This document shows, in pieces, positions 35,343 to 44,494 of a stretch of 64,000 nucleotides of DNA (its first letter is position 1; each line of letters starts with the position of its first letter). The DNA is from Akkermansiaceae bacterium UBA2381. GTDB lineage: Bacteria; Verrucomicrobiota; Verrucomicrobiia; Verrucomicrobiales; DEV007. Location: positions 32,937 through 96,936 of the forward strand of contig DDSV01000017.1 in NCBI GenBank assembly GCA_002344215.1, read 5' to 3'. A program made the translations under genes and the position numbers. The notes below the pieces were generated by a model that made no database searches, was not told the DNA's origin, and saw only the letters and a list, made by a program, of their open reading frames with translations.

Positions 35343-36857
35343 CTACTCCAGCAGCTTTGCCCGTTCGATCGCCCGCATCATTCCTTTGGCCTTGTTTACG
35401 GTCTCTTCGTATTCGTTGGCGGGGATGGAATCGGCGACAACTCCGGCTCCCGCCTGGACATAGGCTTTTCCGTTTTTGAGGACCACGGTTCGGAGGGCGA
35501 TGCAACTGTCATGGTTCCCGTCGAAGCCGAAATAGCCGACGGCGCCCGCGTAAGCTCCGCGTTTTGATTTTTCGAATTCGTTGATGACCTGCATGGCTCG
35601 CACCTTCGGGCTCCCACTGACGGTTCCGGCGGGGAAGGTGGCCCGCATCACGTCGTAGGCACTCAGGTCGGCACGGAGATGTCCGACGACGTTTGAGACG
35701 ATGTGCATGACGTGGCTGTAACGCTCCACGATCATGAATTCACTCACTTGAACCGAGGCATATTCTGCGACACGTCCGACATCATTCCGGGCGAGATCGA
35801 TCAGCATGACGTGTTCCGCCCGCTCCTTCGGATCGGCAAGGAGTTCCGCCGCCAGAGCATCGTCCTCCTCCTGCGTTTTTCCGCGCCAGCGGGTGCCCGC
35901 GATGGGACGGATCTTGATGTGCCGGTCGATGGCCTGGACGTGAACCTCGGGTGAACTGCCGACGAGCGAGAACTCATCTCCGAACTGAAGACAGAACATG
36001 TAGGGAGAAGGATTCACATGTCGCAATGCCCGGTAGAGGTCGATCGGTTTCCCCGTGAAATCGTTTTCGAAGCGTTGTGAGGGCACGACCTGGAAGATGT
36101 CACCGGCGAGGATGTATTCTTTGGCCTGACGGACCATGCCCTCATACTCCTCCCGCGTTGTGTTGCTCCGAACCTCCGCCTCCGGGGGAATCGTCATCAA
36201 TGAAAAGGGAGCGACCGTGCGGGGCTTGCGGAGCGATTCGATGATGGCGTCAATCCGGGTGCGCGCGGCTTCGTATCCGCTTTCGGCATCGGGGTAGTCA
36301 TCAACGCAGATATTCGCCACCACCTGGAGCTTCCGGAAGCGGTGGTCGAAGATGAGGAGCGTGTCAGTGATGACAAACGCCATGTCCGGCAGGCCTAGTC
36401 CCTCGTCCCGGGGAGCGGGGACACTCGGTTCGAAAAAGCGGACCATGTCATACCCGATGAATCCGACGGCTCCACCGGCAAACACAGGGAGGCCTTCCAC
36501 CGCCACCGGTTTGAAGCGCGACATGATGCGTTCCAGTTCGTGGAGCGGGTCTCCCTCGGATTCAGCCAATTCCCTGGAGGTGAATGCGCCGCTACCCTGT
36601 TCGCGGAGTGATATCGTTCTGCCGCTTGCCCGCAGTTCAAGGCGGGGATTGGTTCCGAGAAAGGAATAGCGGCCGATTTGCTCACTGTTTTCCGCCGATT
36701 CGAGGAGAAAACTGGGCGTGTACTGTCCTTCGCTGAGCTTTTGAAAGACTGAAACGGGAGTCTCGTAATCAGCCGCCAACTCGGTCCAGACCGGGATCAG
36801 GTTTCCGGTTTTGGCCAGGGACGAAAATTCCTCAAAAGACGGTTTTAACACGGTCAT
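35343..36857 (-). CDS. trpE: Anthranilate synthase component I
   Basis: About 504 residues from ATG 36857 (MTVLKPSFEEF). An N-terminal tryptophan-regulatory region carries the ESAEN-x-x-IGRYSFLG segment. The chorismate-binding domain has FQVVPSQRFENDF, FSLVGSSPEVHV, IRPIAGTRWRGK, ERAEHVMLIDLARNDVGRVA and PAGTVSGSPKVRAM. It turns chorismate and ammonia or glutamine into anthranilate, the first tryptophan step. No trpG or other trp gene is adjacent. An MBL-fold gene ends 36 bp upstream on the same strand. Confidence 0.96.
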   Translation of the reverse strand: MTVLKPSFEEFSSLAKTGNLIPVWTELAADYETPVSVFQKLSEGQYTPSFLLESAENSEQIGRYSFLGTNPRLELRASGRTISLREQGSGAFTSRELAESEGDPLHELERIMSRFKPVAVEGLPVFAGGAVGFIGYDMVRFFEPSVPAPRDEGLGLPDMAFVITDTLLIFDHRFRKLQVVANICVDDYPDAESGYEAARTRIDAIIESLRKPRTVAPFSLMTIPPEAEVRSNTTREEYEGMVRQAKEYILAGDIFQVVPSQRFENDFTGKPIDLYRALRHVNPSPYMFCLQFGDEFSLVGSSPEVHVQAIDRHIKIRPIAGTRWRGKTQEEDDALAAELLADPKERAEHVMLIDLARNDVGRVAEYASVQVSEFMIVERYSHVMHIVSNVVGHLRADLSAYDVMRATFPAGTVSGSPKVRAMQVINEFEKSKRGAYAGAVGYFGFDGNHDSCIALRTVVLKNGKAYVQAGAGVVADSIPANEYEETVNKAKGMMRAIERAKLLE

Positions 36858-36893
36858 CGTGTGATGCGGATGGCAAAACAAATTGCGGGCCGT

Positions 36894-37811
36894 TCAAAAC
36901 GCCCATTCCGTCTGATTCCACTCCGGAGCCGACGGGGAGGACGAACCGGACACCGCGGGCCTAGATTCGCACACACGGGCGGATTTGGCAGAAATTTCTT
37001 CCGAAATCCGTGCCTGATAGAGGAATTCATGAACTACCGGACGCAGCGGGAGGGGGGCGTCGCGCCCGGCACATTCGACGGAAACATCGGTGAGGCCCTG
37101 CTCTCGAAGCCGTTTCGAGATAACCGATGCCGCGAGCTCCGGGGTATTGCAATCGCTGCTCAAATGCCCGAGGACGACCCGGGTGAGGTTGGGGCCGGCG
37201 ATCTCGGTGACGAGTTCGGCCGTCTGTTCATTGGAAAGGTGACCGTGCCGGTTGCTGATACGCTGTTTGGTCGCCCAGGGGCGCTTGGTATCATTCTGCA
37301 AGAGGACATCGTCGTAGTTTGCCTCGGTGAAGAGAGTGTCAACACCCTTGAGCCGGTCGACAATCATGCGGGTGACATGTCCGACATCGCTTAGGACCCC
37401 GAGGCTGCTTTTGCCGCACCGGAAGAGAAAACCGACGGGATCGACAGCGTCGTGGGGGACGGAGAAGGATTCCACCTCCACTCCGTTGATCTTGAAGCCG
37501 GCACCGGCCTCGAATTGCTTCCAGAGGACAGGCGCGGTGATCCCCTCCCGGACGACAGCGCAGGTGTGGGTCGTCGCATAGACGGAGATCCGGCGTTTTC
37601 GGCAGAAGACTTCGAGCCCGCGGGTGTGATCGCCGTGTTCATGCGTCAGGACCACTGCGGAAATGCTGTCGGGATCGACTCCCACCACCTCAAGCCGCGA
37701 ACAGAGCTGCCTCGCGGAAAGCCCGGCATCAATGAGGATGCGGGTGTCACCGAGACAGACGAGAGCACTGTTGCCCGAACTGCCGCTGCCGAGAACCGCC
37801 AAGTTAAGCAT
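36894..37811 (-). CDS. MBL-fold metallo-hydrolase (YycJ/WalJ-like)
   Basis: 305 residues. LAVLGSGSSGNSALVCLGDTRILIDAG is the family start, the metal motif is THEHGDH and further ligands are in SDVGHVT, EANYD and GHLSSDCNT. The match is to the YycJ group of MBL exonucleases or phosphodiesterases linked to DNA repair. The last about 35 residues after the core are Ser/Pro-rich and not conserved-looking. It is probably co-transcribed with trpE, 36 bp downstream. Confidence 0.88.
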   Translation of the reverse strand: MLNLAVLGSGSSGNSALVCLGDTRILIDAGLSARQLCSRLEVVGVDPDSISAVVLTHEHGDHTRGLEVFCRKRRISVYATTHTCAVVREGITAPVLWKQFEAGAGFKINGVEVESFSVPHDAVDPVGFLFRCGKSSLGVLSDVGHVTRMIVDRLKGVDTLFTEANYDDVLLQNDTKRPWATKQRISNRHGHLSNEQTAELVTEIAGPNLTRVVLGHLSSDCNTPELAASVISKRLREQGLTDVSVECAGRDAPLPLRPVVHEFLYQARISEEISAKSARVCESRPAVSGSSSPSAPEWNQTEWAF

Positions 37812-37905
37812 ACGTTCAGCTTAGGTAGTTAAGCCCTCTAAACAAACGAAAAATGACGCCGCACCCAAAAATTGATCGAATCGCCCGTTCCCCGCAATCT
37901 CCGCT

Positions 37906-38430
37906 TCAGCGGGTGCTTTCAACAGGTAGGGGTGAAATAATGGGGTCGAAGTCTGACGGATTTGGCAACTGGCTGTAGTGAATCCAGTAGACCGCCCCCG
38001 CAATGGCCCCCGAGGAAGCAACAACCTCAATGGCGTCAGCTTCAGAGCGGAGGACTTTGACCTCCATCGCGTCCTGTAGCCGGCGAATTCCCAAGCCGGA
38101 GAGGTCGGCGCGGGACCGGCCCTCGGTTGTCGGGTGGGCGGCGAAAAAGCTCCGAAGCGACTCCGGTGTCCGCGCAAGGTAAACGGGGTCACGGCTGTTG
38201 CCCACTGAGATCGTCGTGCTGGTGTCGATGGCTGACACCGGCGCTTCGCGCTCCGGAATGCGATTGCGGGCCATTTCCACGCCAAGGCGTCCCGAAACAT
38301 AGACGGCAGCAACAAAAGCAATGGCCGCGGCGATCCGGCCAAATGTCATTGCAAAGCGGATGTAGGCAGGCCGGTGGACCGGGGCGCTCTCTGGAGGGAA
38401 TGAGTTCAAGGCAGGGGGGAGGGGAATCAC
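37906..38430 (-). CDS. Hypothetical single-pass membrane protein
   Basis: 174 residues, GTG start overlapping the stop of the upstream rhomboid gene (GTGA). One transmembrane segment lies near residues 30-52 (GRIAAAIAFVAAVYVSGRLG), followed by a soluble domain of about 120 residues ending in a Pro-rich tail. No family recognised. Coupling to a rhomboid protease makes it a candidate partner or substrate, which is inference only. An internal ATG at residue 28 is another possible start. Confidence 0.6.
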   Translation of the reverse strand: MIPLPPALNSFPPESAPVHRPAYIRFAMTFGRIAAAIAFVAAVYVSGRLGVEMARNRIPEREAPVSAIDTSTTISVGNSRDPVYLARTPESLRSFFAAHPTTEGRSRADLSGLGIRRLQDAMEVKVLRSEADAIEVVASSGAIAGAVYWIHYSQLPNPSDFDPIISPLPVESTR

Positions 38431-39314
38431 AAATCCCGATCAACACGGCGCGAGAGTTTGCGGCTGCTCTTCTCAAGGATAAGGCGCTCTTCGTCCGTCA
38501 GGCTCTGAAAGCCCAATTCATTGATTTTATCGAGGATGGCGTCCACATCACTGGTGACGAAAGGCTTCTTCTTCGGAGGGGTGGATACATCGCTCGTCGT
38601 GTCGGAGTCACGGATAATCCGGATTCCGAAACGCTCTTTGAATGAGGAGTCCCGGCGGGGTTTTGCAGGAACCGGGCGGGAATCGTGAAAGCCGAGGCGA
38701 ATAAAGGCCCAGCCGAACAGCATTCCCCCGAAGTGGGCCATCACGGCGATACCATCTTTGTCCGACGGTGCGGAAGCGCTGAATATCAGAGTGATAAGGT
38801 TGATTCCAACAATGATTAACGCAACCTGTTTCAGGGTGATGCTTGCCTGGATGACAAGATGAACCCGCTGCATAGGGATACTGGAGCAAACAGCAAAGAC
38901 AACGGCGAGGACCGATGCCGAGGCTCCGATGATGAGCGCATCCAGACCGAAGAGGGCGTTATAGGCCAATTGGAGAACACCCCCGGCCAATCCGCCGAGA
39001 AGGTAGATCCGCAAGACCTGCCGCGGTCCGGCCAGATCGAGGAGCATACGTCCCAGGAAAAAGAGCCCCAGCATGTTCCCGATTAGATGCCAGAGGTCCG
39101 CATGCACGAACTGGTAGGTGAGGGGTGTCCAGATGCGCAGCGATTTGAGAGCGTCGAGGGAGAGGGCAAAAACGTCGCGTTGTGGTGAGTAGAAAATCAG
39201 GTTGTTGAGCAGGTAGGTGCTCACATTGATGACAATCAGCCAAATGACCACGCTCCACCCGGCCGGCACACGCCTGTCCTCTGCTCTCATGTAATCGCGG
39301 CTGTGGATGCTCAT
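38427..39314 (-). CDS. Rhomboid family intramembrane serine protease
   Basis: About 295 residues from ATG 39314. TPLTYQFVHADLWHLIGNMLGLFFLG is the conserved WR-loop/TM2 region with the HxxxN helix; the nucleophile is the Ser of GASASV in TM4 and the catalytic His is in AHFGGMLFGWAF in TM6. A soluble C-terminal tail of about 75 residues follows. It cleaves single-pass membrane proteins within the bilayer. It overlaps the next gene by 4 bp (translational coupling). Confidence 0.93.
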   Translation of the reverse strand: MSIHSRDYMRAEDRRVPAGWSVVIWLIVINVSTYLLNNLIFYSPQRDVFALSLDALKSLRIWTPLTYQFVHADLWHLIGNMLGLFFLGRMLLDLAGPRQVLRIYLLGGLAGGVLQLAYNALFGLDALIIGASASVLAVVFAVCSSIPMQRVHLVIQASITLKQVALIIVGINLITLIFSASAPSDKDGIAVMAHFGGMLFGWAFIRLGFHDSRPVPAKPRRDSSFKERFGIRIIRDSDTTSDVSTPPKKKPFVTSDVDAILDKINELGFQSLTDEERLILEKSSRKLSRRVDRDL

Positions 39315-39448
39315 GGCGGGGTCTCGGAAACGGCAATTACGCTGCGGAAGCACGGTTCGGCAAGGAAAGGCATCCGGAACAATCTGAAAAAAGATGATAA
39401 TTTAGAGTTGAAAGTATCTAGGATTTCTTGATGATCTAATTATCAATT

Positions 39449-40168
39449 ATGAATAACTGGGTCTACCTGATTCTCATCGCTGTCCTGGCGATCCTTGCGG
39501 TGGTGATGCTTTACTCCAGGTTTGCGGCGCGCTCCAGAGAGAAATCGTTCCACCATGCCCCGACGAGAATCATGTTCTCCGCCGAAACCATCTCGGTGGC
39601 GCCGCTCGATATTCAGGAGACGGCCCCAATTTTAGCAACGGTGGAGGAGCCCGCCAATACCCCTCTGGTGAATGCGGACGCACCTGACGAGCGGGAGGCT
39701 CAGACCCCGCGAGTGGAAAAGCCAAAGAGCCTCGAAAGTGATTATCTCGACGAATTGCAGGAGGCTGCCGCCGGACTTGCGCTTCTCATGCGGTCCTCTC
39801 CGGTAGGCCGGGTGGCTCCCGTCGTTTTCGCCCCGGATGGCCCCTCGGAACCGGCAGAGCTTGAGTCCGTCAGCGATCCTGTCAATGAAGCCGCTCCGGA
39901 AGAGATCTCCGAATCTCTCGTTGAATCTGAGATACTTTCCGGGATTCCTTCCCGTGAAGAGATCGAAGAGAGGGTGATTCCGGTGAGAGAAATTCTCGGT
40001 GAGCAGGTCTTTGAGATAGTTGATCGGATTGACCTTGAACTGGAGGCTCTCGAAAACCTGGTTGCGGGCATTGAGTCCAGCCTCATCTACCTCGGCGCTC
40101 CAGATCCGCGCGAGGACGGTGATTCAGCGACTGGCGAAGAGGAATCTCTCGTTTCCGAAGCTGCCTGA
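39449..40168 (+). CDS. Membrane-anchored acidic protein of unknown function
   Basis: 239 residues. MNNWVYLILIAVLAILAVVMLYSRF is an uncleaved N-terminal anchor. The rest is rich in Glu and Ala with few hydrophobic clusters, consistent with a disordered or coiled periplasmic or cytosolic tail; a possible amphipathic helix is seen near residues 190-215 (FEIVDRIDLELEALENLV). No recognisable domain. It is divergent from the rhomboid gene. Confidence 0.6.
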   Translation: MNNWVYLILIAVLAILAVVMLYSRFAARSREKSFHHAPTRIMFSAETISVAPLDIQETAPILATVEEPANTPLVNADAPDEREAQTPRVEKPKSLESDYLDELQEAAAGLALLMRSSPVGRVAPVVFAPDGPSEPAELESVSDPVNEAAPEEISESLVESEILSGIPSREEIEERVIPVREILGEQVFEIVDRIDLELEALENLVAGIESSLIYLGAPDPREDGDSATGEEESLVSEAA

Positions 40169-40264
40169 TGGCCGGGTTGGGGAGGTTTAGCCGGGGGGAT
40201 TTTCCTCAGAGGAAGCTCGAGCCGCTTTCTTTACATTAGGAGTTGCTGCGGCAAAGTGAGCGCC

Positions 40265-40762
40265 ATGGGAGAACTGGGAGCATTGTGGGGATTCTCGGGA
40301 GTCGTTGGACTCCTGAGCTATGCGATCTACCGTCTCGCCCCGAGGGCGGCGGAGGCTCTCGATTCGCCGCTCACCAGTGCCCAGTGGGTTTTCCTCGTCG
40401 GATTCGCCTTGTTTATGCTCGTCGCCGAGGGGTATCGCGGATTTCAAAAGAAGTTCTCACCCCGCACGGCGGCGCGGGTGAAGTATCTCCGGGATCATCC
40501 CAAAGTGATCCACGTGCTCCTGGCCCCCCTCTTTTGCATGGGCTACTTCTTTGCCAAACGTAAGACCCAAATCACGGCAATTTGCCTGACTGCGGGGATC
40601 GTCCTCCTTGTGGTGTTGGTGGGTTATCTTCCCCTGCCATGGAGAGGACTGGTCGACTTTGGAGTGGTCCTCGGACTGGGCTACGGTATTTTGTCTTTTG
40701 CCGCGTTCACGGCAAAGGCGTTATGGGGAAAGAATTTTCCCCATTCGCCCGAGGTCCCCTGA
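40265..40762 (+). CDS. Conserved-looking multi-pass membrane protein
   Basis: About 165 residues from ATG 40265; the GTG at 40256 is less likely. Four hydrophobic segments (near residues 5-22, 43-60, 86-103, 109-130 and possibly a fifth near 137-152) span the membrane with a charged loop after GYRGFQKKFSPRTAARVKYL. No catalytic motif. The function is unknown. Confidence 0.65.
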   Translation: MGELGALWGFSGVVGLLSYAIYRLAPRAAEALDSPLTSAQWVFLVGFALFMLVAEGYRGFQKKFSPRTAARVKYLRDHPKVIHVLLAPLFCMGYFFAKRKTQITAICLTAGIVLLVVLVGYLPLPWRGLVDFGVVLGLGYGILSFAAFTAKALWGKNFPHSPEVP

Positions 40763-40772
40763 CCTTCGGACC

Positions 40773-41153
40773 TTAACCCTGCTCAGTCCAGACGTAACAG
40801 CTTCCGTCCGAGTAGAGCTCCTTGTAGGTGACTGTAAGAACCCTCCGGCACCGGCGGTTTCCCTCCTGGTCGTAGGTATAGTGCGGCAGGTATTTCTTGC
40901 TCACCACCACAGTCTTCAGCAGATAGGGCTCCGCCGGGATAGTCTCACCGCAGCAGGGAGCAGCGTTGTAACGCCTGCGGTCTTCGTAATGGCGATAGGG
41001 GAGAAGCTGATTATAGCGGGGTGTCTGGAACTTACTGTCGGCGCAATGGCCTCCCCGGTAAGTAGTGTAGCCGGTGCCTCCTGCAGAGACCGAGGCAGGG
41101 AATAGGGAAAAACCGGCAAGAGCGACAGTGATGACGGACAAGTATTTGGTCAT
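40773..41153 (-). CDS. Small exported protein rich in Tyr and Cys
   Basis: 126 residues with a clear signal peptide (MTKYLSVITVALAGFSLFPASVSAG). The mature part has repeated Tyr (YTTYRGG, YRHYEDRRRYN, KKYLPHYTY) and five Cys, including a CC pair, suggesting a disulphide-stabilised periplasmic or surface domain. No family known to me. It is 82 bp downstream of the large TlpA-fusion gene but has a terminator before it, so likely transcribed on its own. Confidence 0.6.
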   Translation of the reverse strand: MTKYLSVITVALAGFSLFPASVSAGGTGYTTYRGGHCADSKFQTPRYNQLLPYRHYEDRRRYNAAPCCGETIPAEPYLLKTVVVSKKYLPHYTYDQEGNRRCRRVLTVTYKELYSDGSCYVWTEQG

Positions 41154-41189
41154 GGTTCTGTGATTGTGTTTCCAGTTATCATAGAGGGT

Positions 41190-41213
41190 TTTAAAAATCT
41201 GTCGAGACAGATC
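41190..41213 (-). terminator. Rho-independent terminator after the TlpA-fusion gene
   Basis: On the minus strand the stem ATCTGT with ACAGAT (loop CTCG) is followed by TTTTTAAAA, 23 bp after the stop of the gene at 41236. Confidence 0.75.
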
Positions 41214-41235
41214 TCAATACCCGGTTCTGACCCCG

Positions 41236-44200
41236 CTATTGACCGAGAATAGCCGAGATGGCCCGAAACAGCTTTTCCCGGAGATCCTCACTGTAACCGC
41301 TGTGAACCCACGCGATCTTGCCTTCCGGATCGATGACGACGGTATAGGGAATGCTTTCCACCTCATAGTCGCGGCTGACCTTCATATCAAAATCGAGGGC
41401 AACCGGGATGTCCTTCCATTCCCGTTTTTCAAGAAAATCGCTCACGATAGGGGGTGTCTCACCCTGATTGACGGCGCAGAAATTAACTACCCCGTCGGGG
41501 AATGCCGTGACCACTGCAGTGATATCAGGCATCGCCTTGATACAAGGGGCACACCAGGTAGCCCAGAAATCGAGGACGACGATGCTGCCCTTCAACTCAC
41601 TGAGATTGAACGGCGTTTCATCGAGCATGGTCAGTTTGAAGGGTGGCGCTGTCTTTCCAATCAGGGGGGAAGGGGGGCCGCCTTCGGACTCGGGAATGGC
41701 GGGCTCCGGAGTAAACCGGGTCTGCCAGTCATCAAACGCGATGAGAGGCATCCGGTCCACTTCCGCTACGGGAAGAGAGGGCCAGCATCGGACTTCGCGG
41801 ATATTGTCGATCGAGAGACGGCACTCCCCGAGGATGGCTGACTTTCCAATCAGTCGATTGTCTTCAATACGGTCGCCGGCGATTTGAAGGCGACTTCCGT
41901 CACGGAGCAAAAACTGATGAGAGACCTTGAAATCTGAATCAGTGGATTTTGCAGCCGGGGGTTCCGGTTCCTTTGATGGTGAGTCGTTCAGACCATTGTT
42001 CTCATTCGCCGCAGGCGCTGCCTGAACGGGAACCGGGGGCCGCAACCAGACGATGCTCGAGACCCGCGTTCCAGGGATGGAGAGTGTCTCCTCCTCCGCC
42101 CTGAACTGAATCAACTCGCGGGTCGCAGATTCCAGCTTTCCACGCAGAAGGTCACCATTCGGAGCGATGAGGAGGTGGTCGGGGACCCGATCACGGAAGG
42201 CCCTCGGGATCGAGAGACTGTGATCTTTGGCGCGCCGGTCGATGATGCGCCGGGGAATACTTCCGGGAGAACTCTCGATGCTGAAATTGCTGATTTCGAT
42301 GGGGCTATCGGCCTGGTTCCAACCCTGCCATCCTCCGCCCGTTTTAAAATAAAGGCCATTGCCGGAGACCTGGTCAGGTTCGACGGCAAGATCGAGGGCG
42401 GATTTTCCGTTCACTCGAATCTCGATCTTTTCGGGCTGGGCGGAAATGTCGATCGAGGCCCGATTTCCCTCCATCGGGATCTGGTCGCCGGAAAAGGAAA
42501 AGGCACCATCCTCCTTGAGTTTCCCGATAAAAATCCGGTTCCCCTGGGCGGCGATGATGACATCACTGGACGGATTGGTGTTATCGGGTCCTGAGGCGAA
42601 GAGTCGAAGGGTCATTGCCCCGTAGGATTGTTTCCACTCGATATTGAAGCGGACACGGTCCCCCATCAGTATTGATGGATTTCCGAAACTTCCGCCATTG
42701 AGTGTCGCGATTTCGGGGGTCAATACAGCCTGCCCGGCCACCTCTTCAAAGACCTCCCATTCCGGGTCGCGAAAGCCGTCGAGGAGTCGTCCGACCGTTC
42801 CAACGTCCATTGCGCGCACTTGAGACGAGGGAATCTTTAATCGCCCCGTGAGTCGGCTTTCGAATTCGACGGAGTCCGGGGTGACCGAAATGAATTCCCC
42901 GGTCAGGATCTCGTCGTTGTTCAAATAGAGCCTGGCTTGACTCGTCGCCACGGGCGGTTCGGCCTCCTCATTCGGAAAGAGATTCCTCGTTATGAGCGAC
43001 CTGGTGGCCTGATTGAGCGGCGAAGGGGCGGAAGCTCCGGGTGCCATCCAGGCGAGCAAGGCGTTCCCCTCAGTATTCGAAGCGAGTCGCATCGTGCCAC
43101 GGAGCGAGAATCCTTCACCGCTAAGCGTATCATTCGGAGTCTCAACCGGTTCCGTATCTTCAGGGAAACGGATTTCCCGCGCTCCCTCCAGAGTCACTTT
43201 TAACGGCTGATCCGACCAGGATGGAAGGATACGTAACTCAGCAGGTCCGACCTGAACGAACTTACCACTCATAGTGGTGCTCGAGTGCCACGCGATGCGG
43301 GTCGCGGTGGTGAGGTATTTACCAGTCGGTTCGGCGGATTCCGGGGAAAGGATTAATTCAACAAGGTCACCGAGTGGCACGGTTTTGCCACCGACTTTCA
43401 AGTCCGATGAATCCTTCCGCAGAGTCACGTCGCGAGTCTGGAACCGGGTCGAGGCGTTGCGCAAATGCAAGCGGGGACGGGTGAGGTCGATCACTGGAAC
43501 GGTTTCGCCATTCCATTCCATCACTCTGAGCGAAATCAACCTGAGTTCGGGACTCCGGTTGAGGATGGCAAACCCCCGGGGAGTCGGAGTCGAAGGAGTC
43601 TTCTTCGGGGGAGAGACGGGGAGAGGCTGGATGGCCCCGAGAGAAGCCAGCTCTTTCCCTGAGGCGTTGCAAAGGAGCACCTCGCCTGACTTCTGATTCC
43701 AGAAAAGACGGAACTCCAATTCCAGTGTCTCAGGCGTCAATTTCATGACCGGGGCGAAACGGGTCTGGTGGGTGAGGACGAGATAGTCATCCCAGGTCTC
43801 AAGCATGGGCCCTTCCTGTGGAGCGCGGAGAAGGCCGACTTCAAAATTCGGATTACCCAGCGGAAAGCGGGCTTTGAAGTGCACCTCGACCCGTTCCGGA
43901 AAGTCAATCTCGTGGAAAATATTGCCGGACCACTGGTGGGTGGCAAAGTCGCCCAGTAGGTCGGTGTACCAGTCCGTTGTCTTCCGATCGCGTCCGGTGG
44001 AAGTCCATCGGCTTAACTCGCCAAGCTCTGAAAAGCGGAGCTGGTCGCTCTCGAGTTGGGCGATCCGGATCACCGAAGAGCGCTTGATCACGGCAGGATC
44101 GAGGAGCGGCGGACAGTCAAGAGTGATGGTGTCAGGGCCGATCTCAAGGAGCCTGCCGTCGAGGCGGTCTCCATTGTCGAGGGTCACTTCGAAAGTCGGG

Positions 44201-44490
44201 CCGGAATTTTTTGACGTCTTCTTTTCTCCCGCCGGGAAACGAATCGCCGCGAGTTGCCCAAGCTTCAGAGTGAGGGGTTCGGAAAACGGTTTCGCGGCAA
44301 AGCGGACCGAGCCTTCATCGCTCGTCAGAAGCGAGCCCGGCAGCTCATCTCCATTCCGCCACCGCAGCCTGGCGGACTTTTCCGCGTCCTCTGAGACCGC
44401 CGGCCCCGGAGCGGTGACGAGGCATGAAAACATGACGACACCCGATAGGGTGAGCCGGAAGAGGGAAGAGGCTTGTGTCAGGGACAACAT
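41236..44490 (-). CDS. Large exported protein with C-terminal TlpA-like thioredoxin domain
   Basis: 1084 residues. A signal peptide (MLSLTQASSLFRLTLSGVVM) is followed by several repeated segments beginning L-x-x-G-D/GDxLxG (WRNGDELPGSLLTSD, LDNGDRLDGRLLEIG, YLNNDEILTGEFISV, APNGDLLRGKLESA), typical of PVC exported proteins, and LamG-like beta sandwiches. From about residue 945 there is a thioredoxin domain: PLIGKTAPPFKLTML, DFWATWCAPC with an intact CxxC, and SIPYTVVIDPEGKIAW. The redox domain implies disulphide reduction or isomerisation in the periplasm or at the surface. It is the last gene of the four-gene operon, 4 bp after the repeat-prenyltransferase gene. Confidence 0.85.
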   Translation of the reverse strand: MLSLTQASSLFRLTLSGVVMFSCLVTAPGPAVSEDAEKSARLRWRNGDELPGSLLTSDEGSVRFAAKPFSEPLTLKLGQLAAIRFPAGEKKTSKNSGPTFEVTLDNGDRLDGRLLEIGPDTITLDCPPLLDPAVIKRSSVIRIAQLESDQLRFSELGELSRWTSTGRDRKTTDWYTDLLGDFATHQWSGNIFHEIDFPERVEVHFKARFPLGNPNFEVGLLRAPQEGPMLETWDDYLVLTHQTRFAPVMKLTPETLELEFRLFWNQKSGEVLLCNASGKELASLGAIQPLPVSPPKKTPSTPTPRGFAILNRSPELRLISLRVMEWNGETVPVIDLTRPRLHLRNASTRFQTRDVTLRKDSSDLKVGGKTVPLGDLVELILSPESAEPTGKYLTTATRIAWHSSTTMSGKFVQVGPAELRILPSWSDQPLKVTLEGAREIRFPEDTEPVETPNDTLSGEGFSLRGTMRLASNTEGNALLAWMAPGASAPSPLNQATRSLITRNLFPNEEAEPPVATSQARLYLNNDEILTGEFISVTPDSVEFESRLTGRLKIPSSQVRAMDVGTVGRLLDGFRDPEWEVFEEVAGQAVLTPEIATLNGGSFGNPSILMGDRVRFNIEWKQSYGAMTLRLFASGPDNTNPSSDVIIAAQGNRIFIGKLKEDGAFSFSGDQIPMEGNRASIDISAQPEKIEIRVNGKSALDLAVEPDQVSGNGLYFKTGGGWQGWNQADSPIEISNFSIESSPGSIPRRIIDRRAKDHSLSIPRAFRDRVPDHLLIAPNGDLLRGKLESATRELIQFRAEEETLSIPGTRVSSIVWLRPPVPVQAAPAANENNGLNDSPSKEPEPPAAKSTDSDFKVSHQFLLRDGSRLQIAGDRIEDNRLIGKSAILGECRLSIDNIREVRCWPSLPVAEVDRMPLIAFDDWQTRFTPEPAIPESEGGPPSPLIGKTAPPFKLTMLDETPFNLSELKGSIVVLDFWATWCAPCIKAMPDITAVVTAFPDGVVNFCAVNQGETPPIVSDFLEKREWKDIPVALDFDMKVSRDYEVESIPYTVVIDPEGKIAWVHSGYSEDLREKLFRAISAILGQ

Positions 44491-44494
44491 CGAT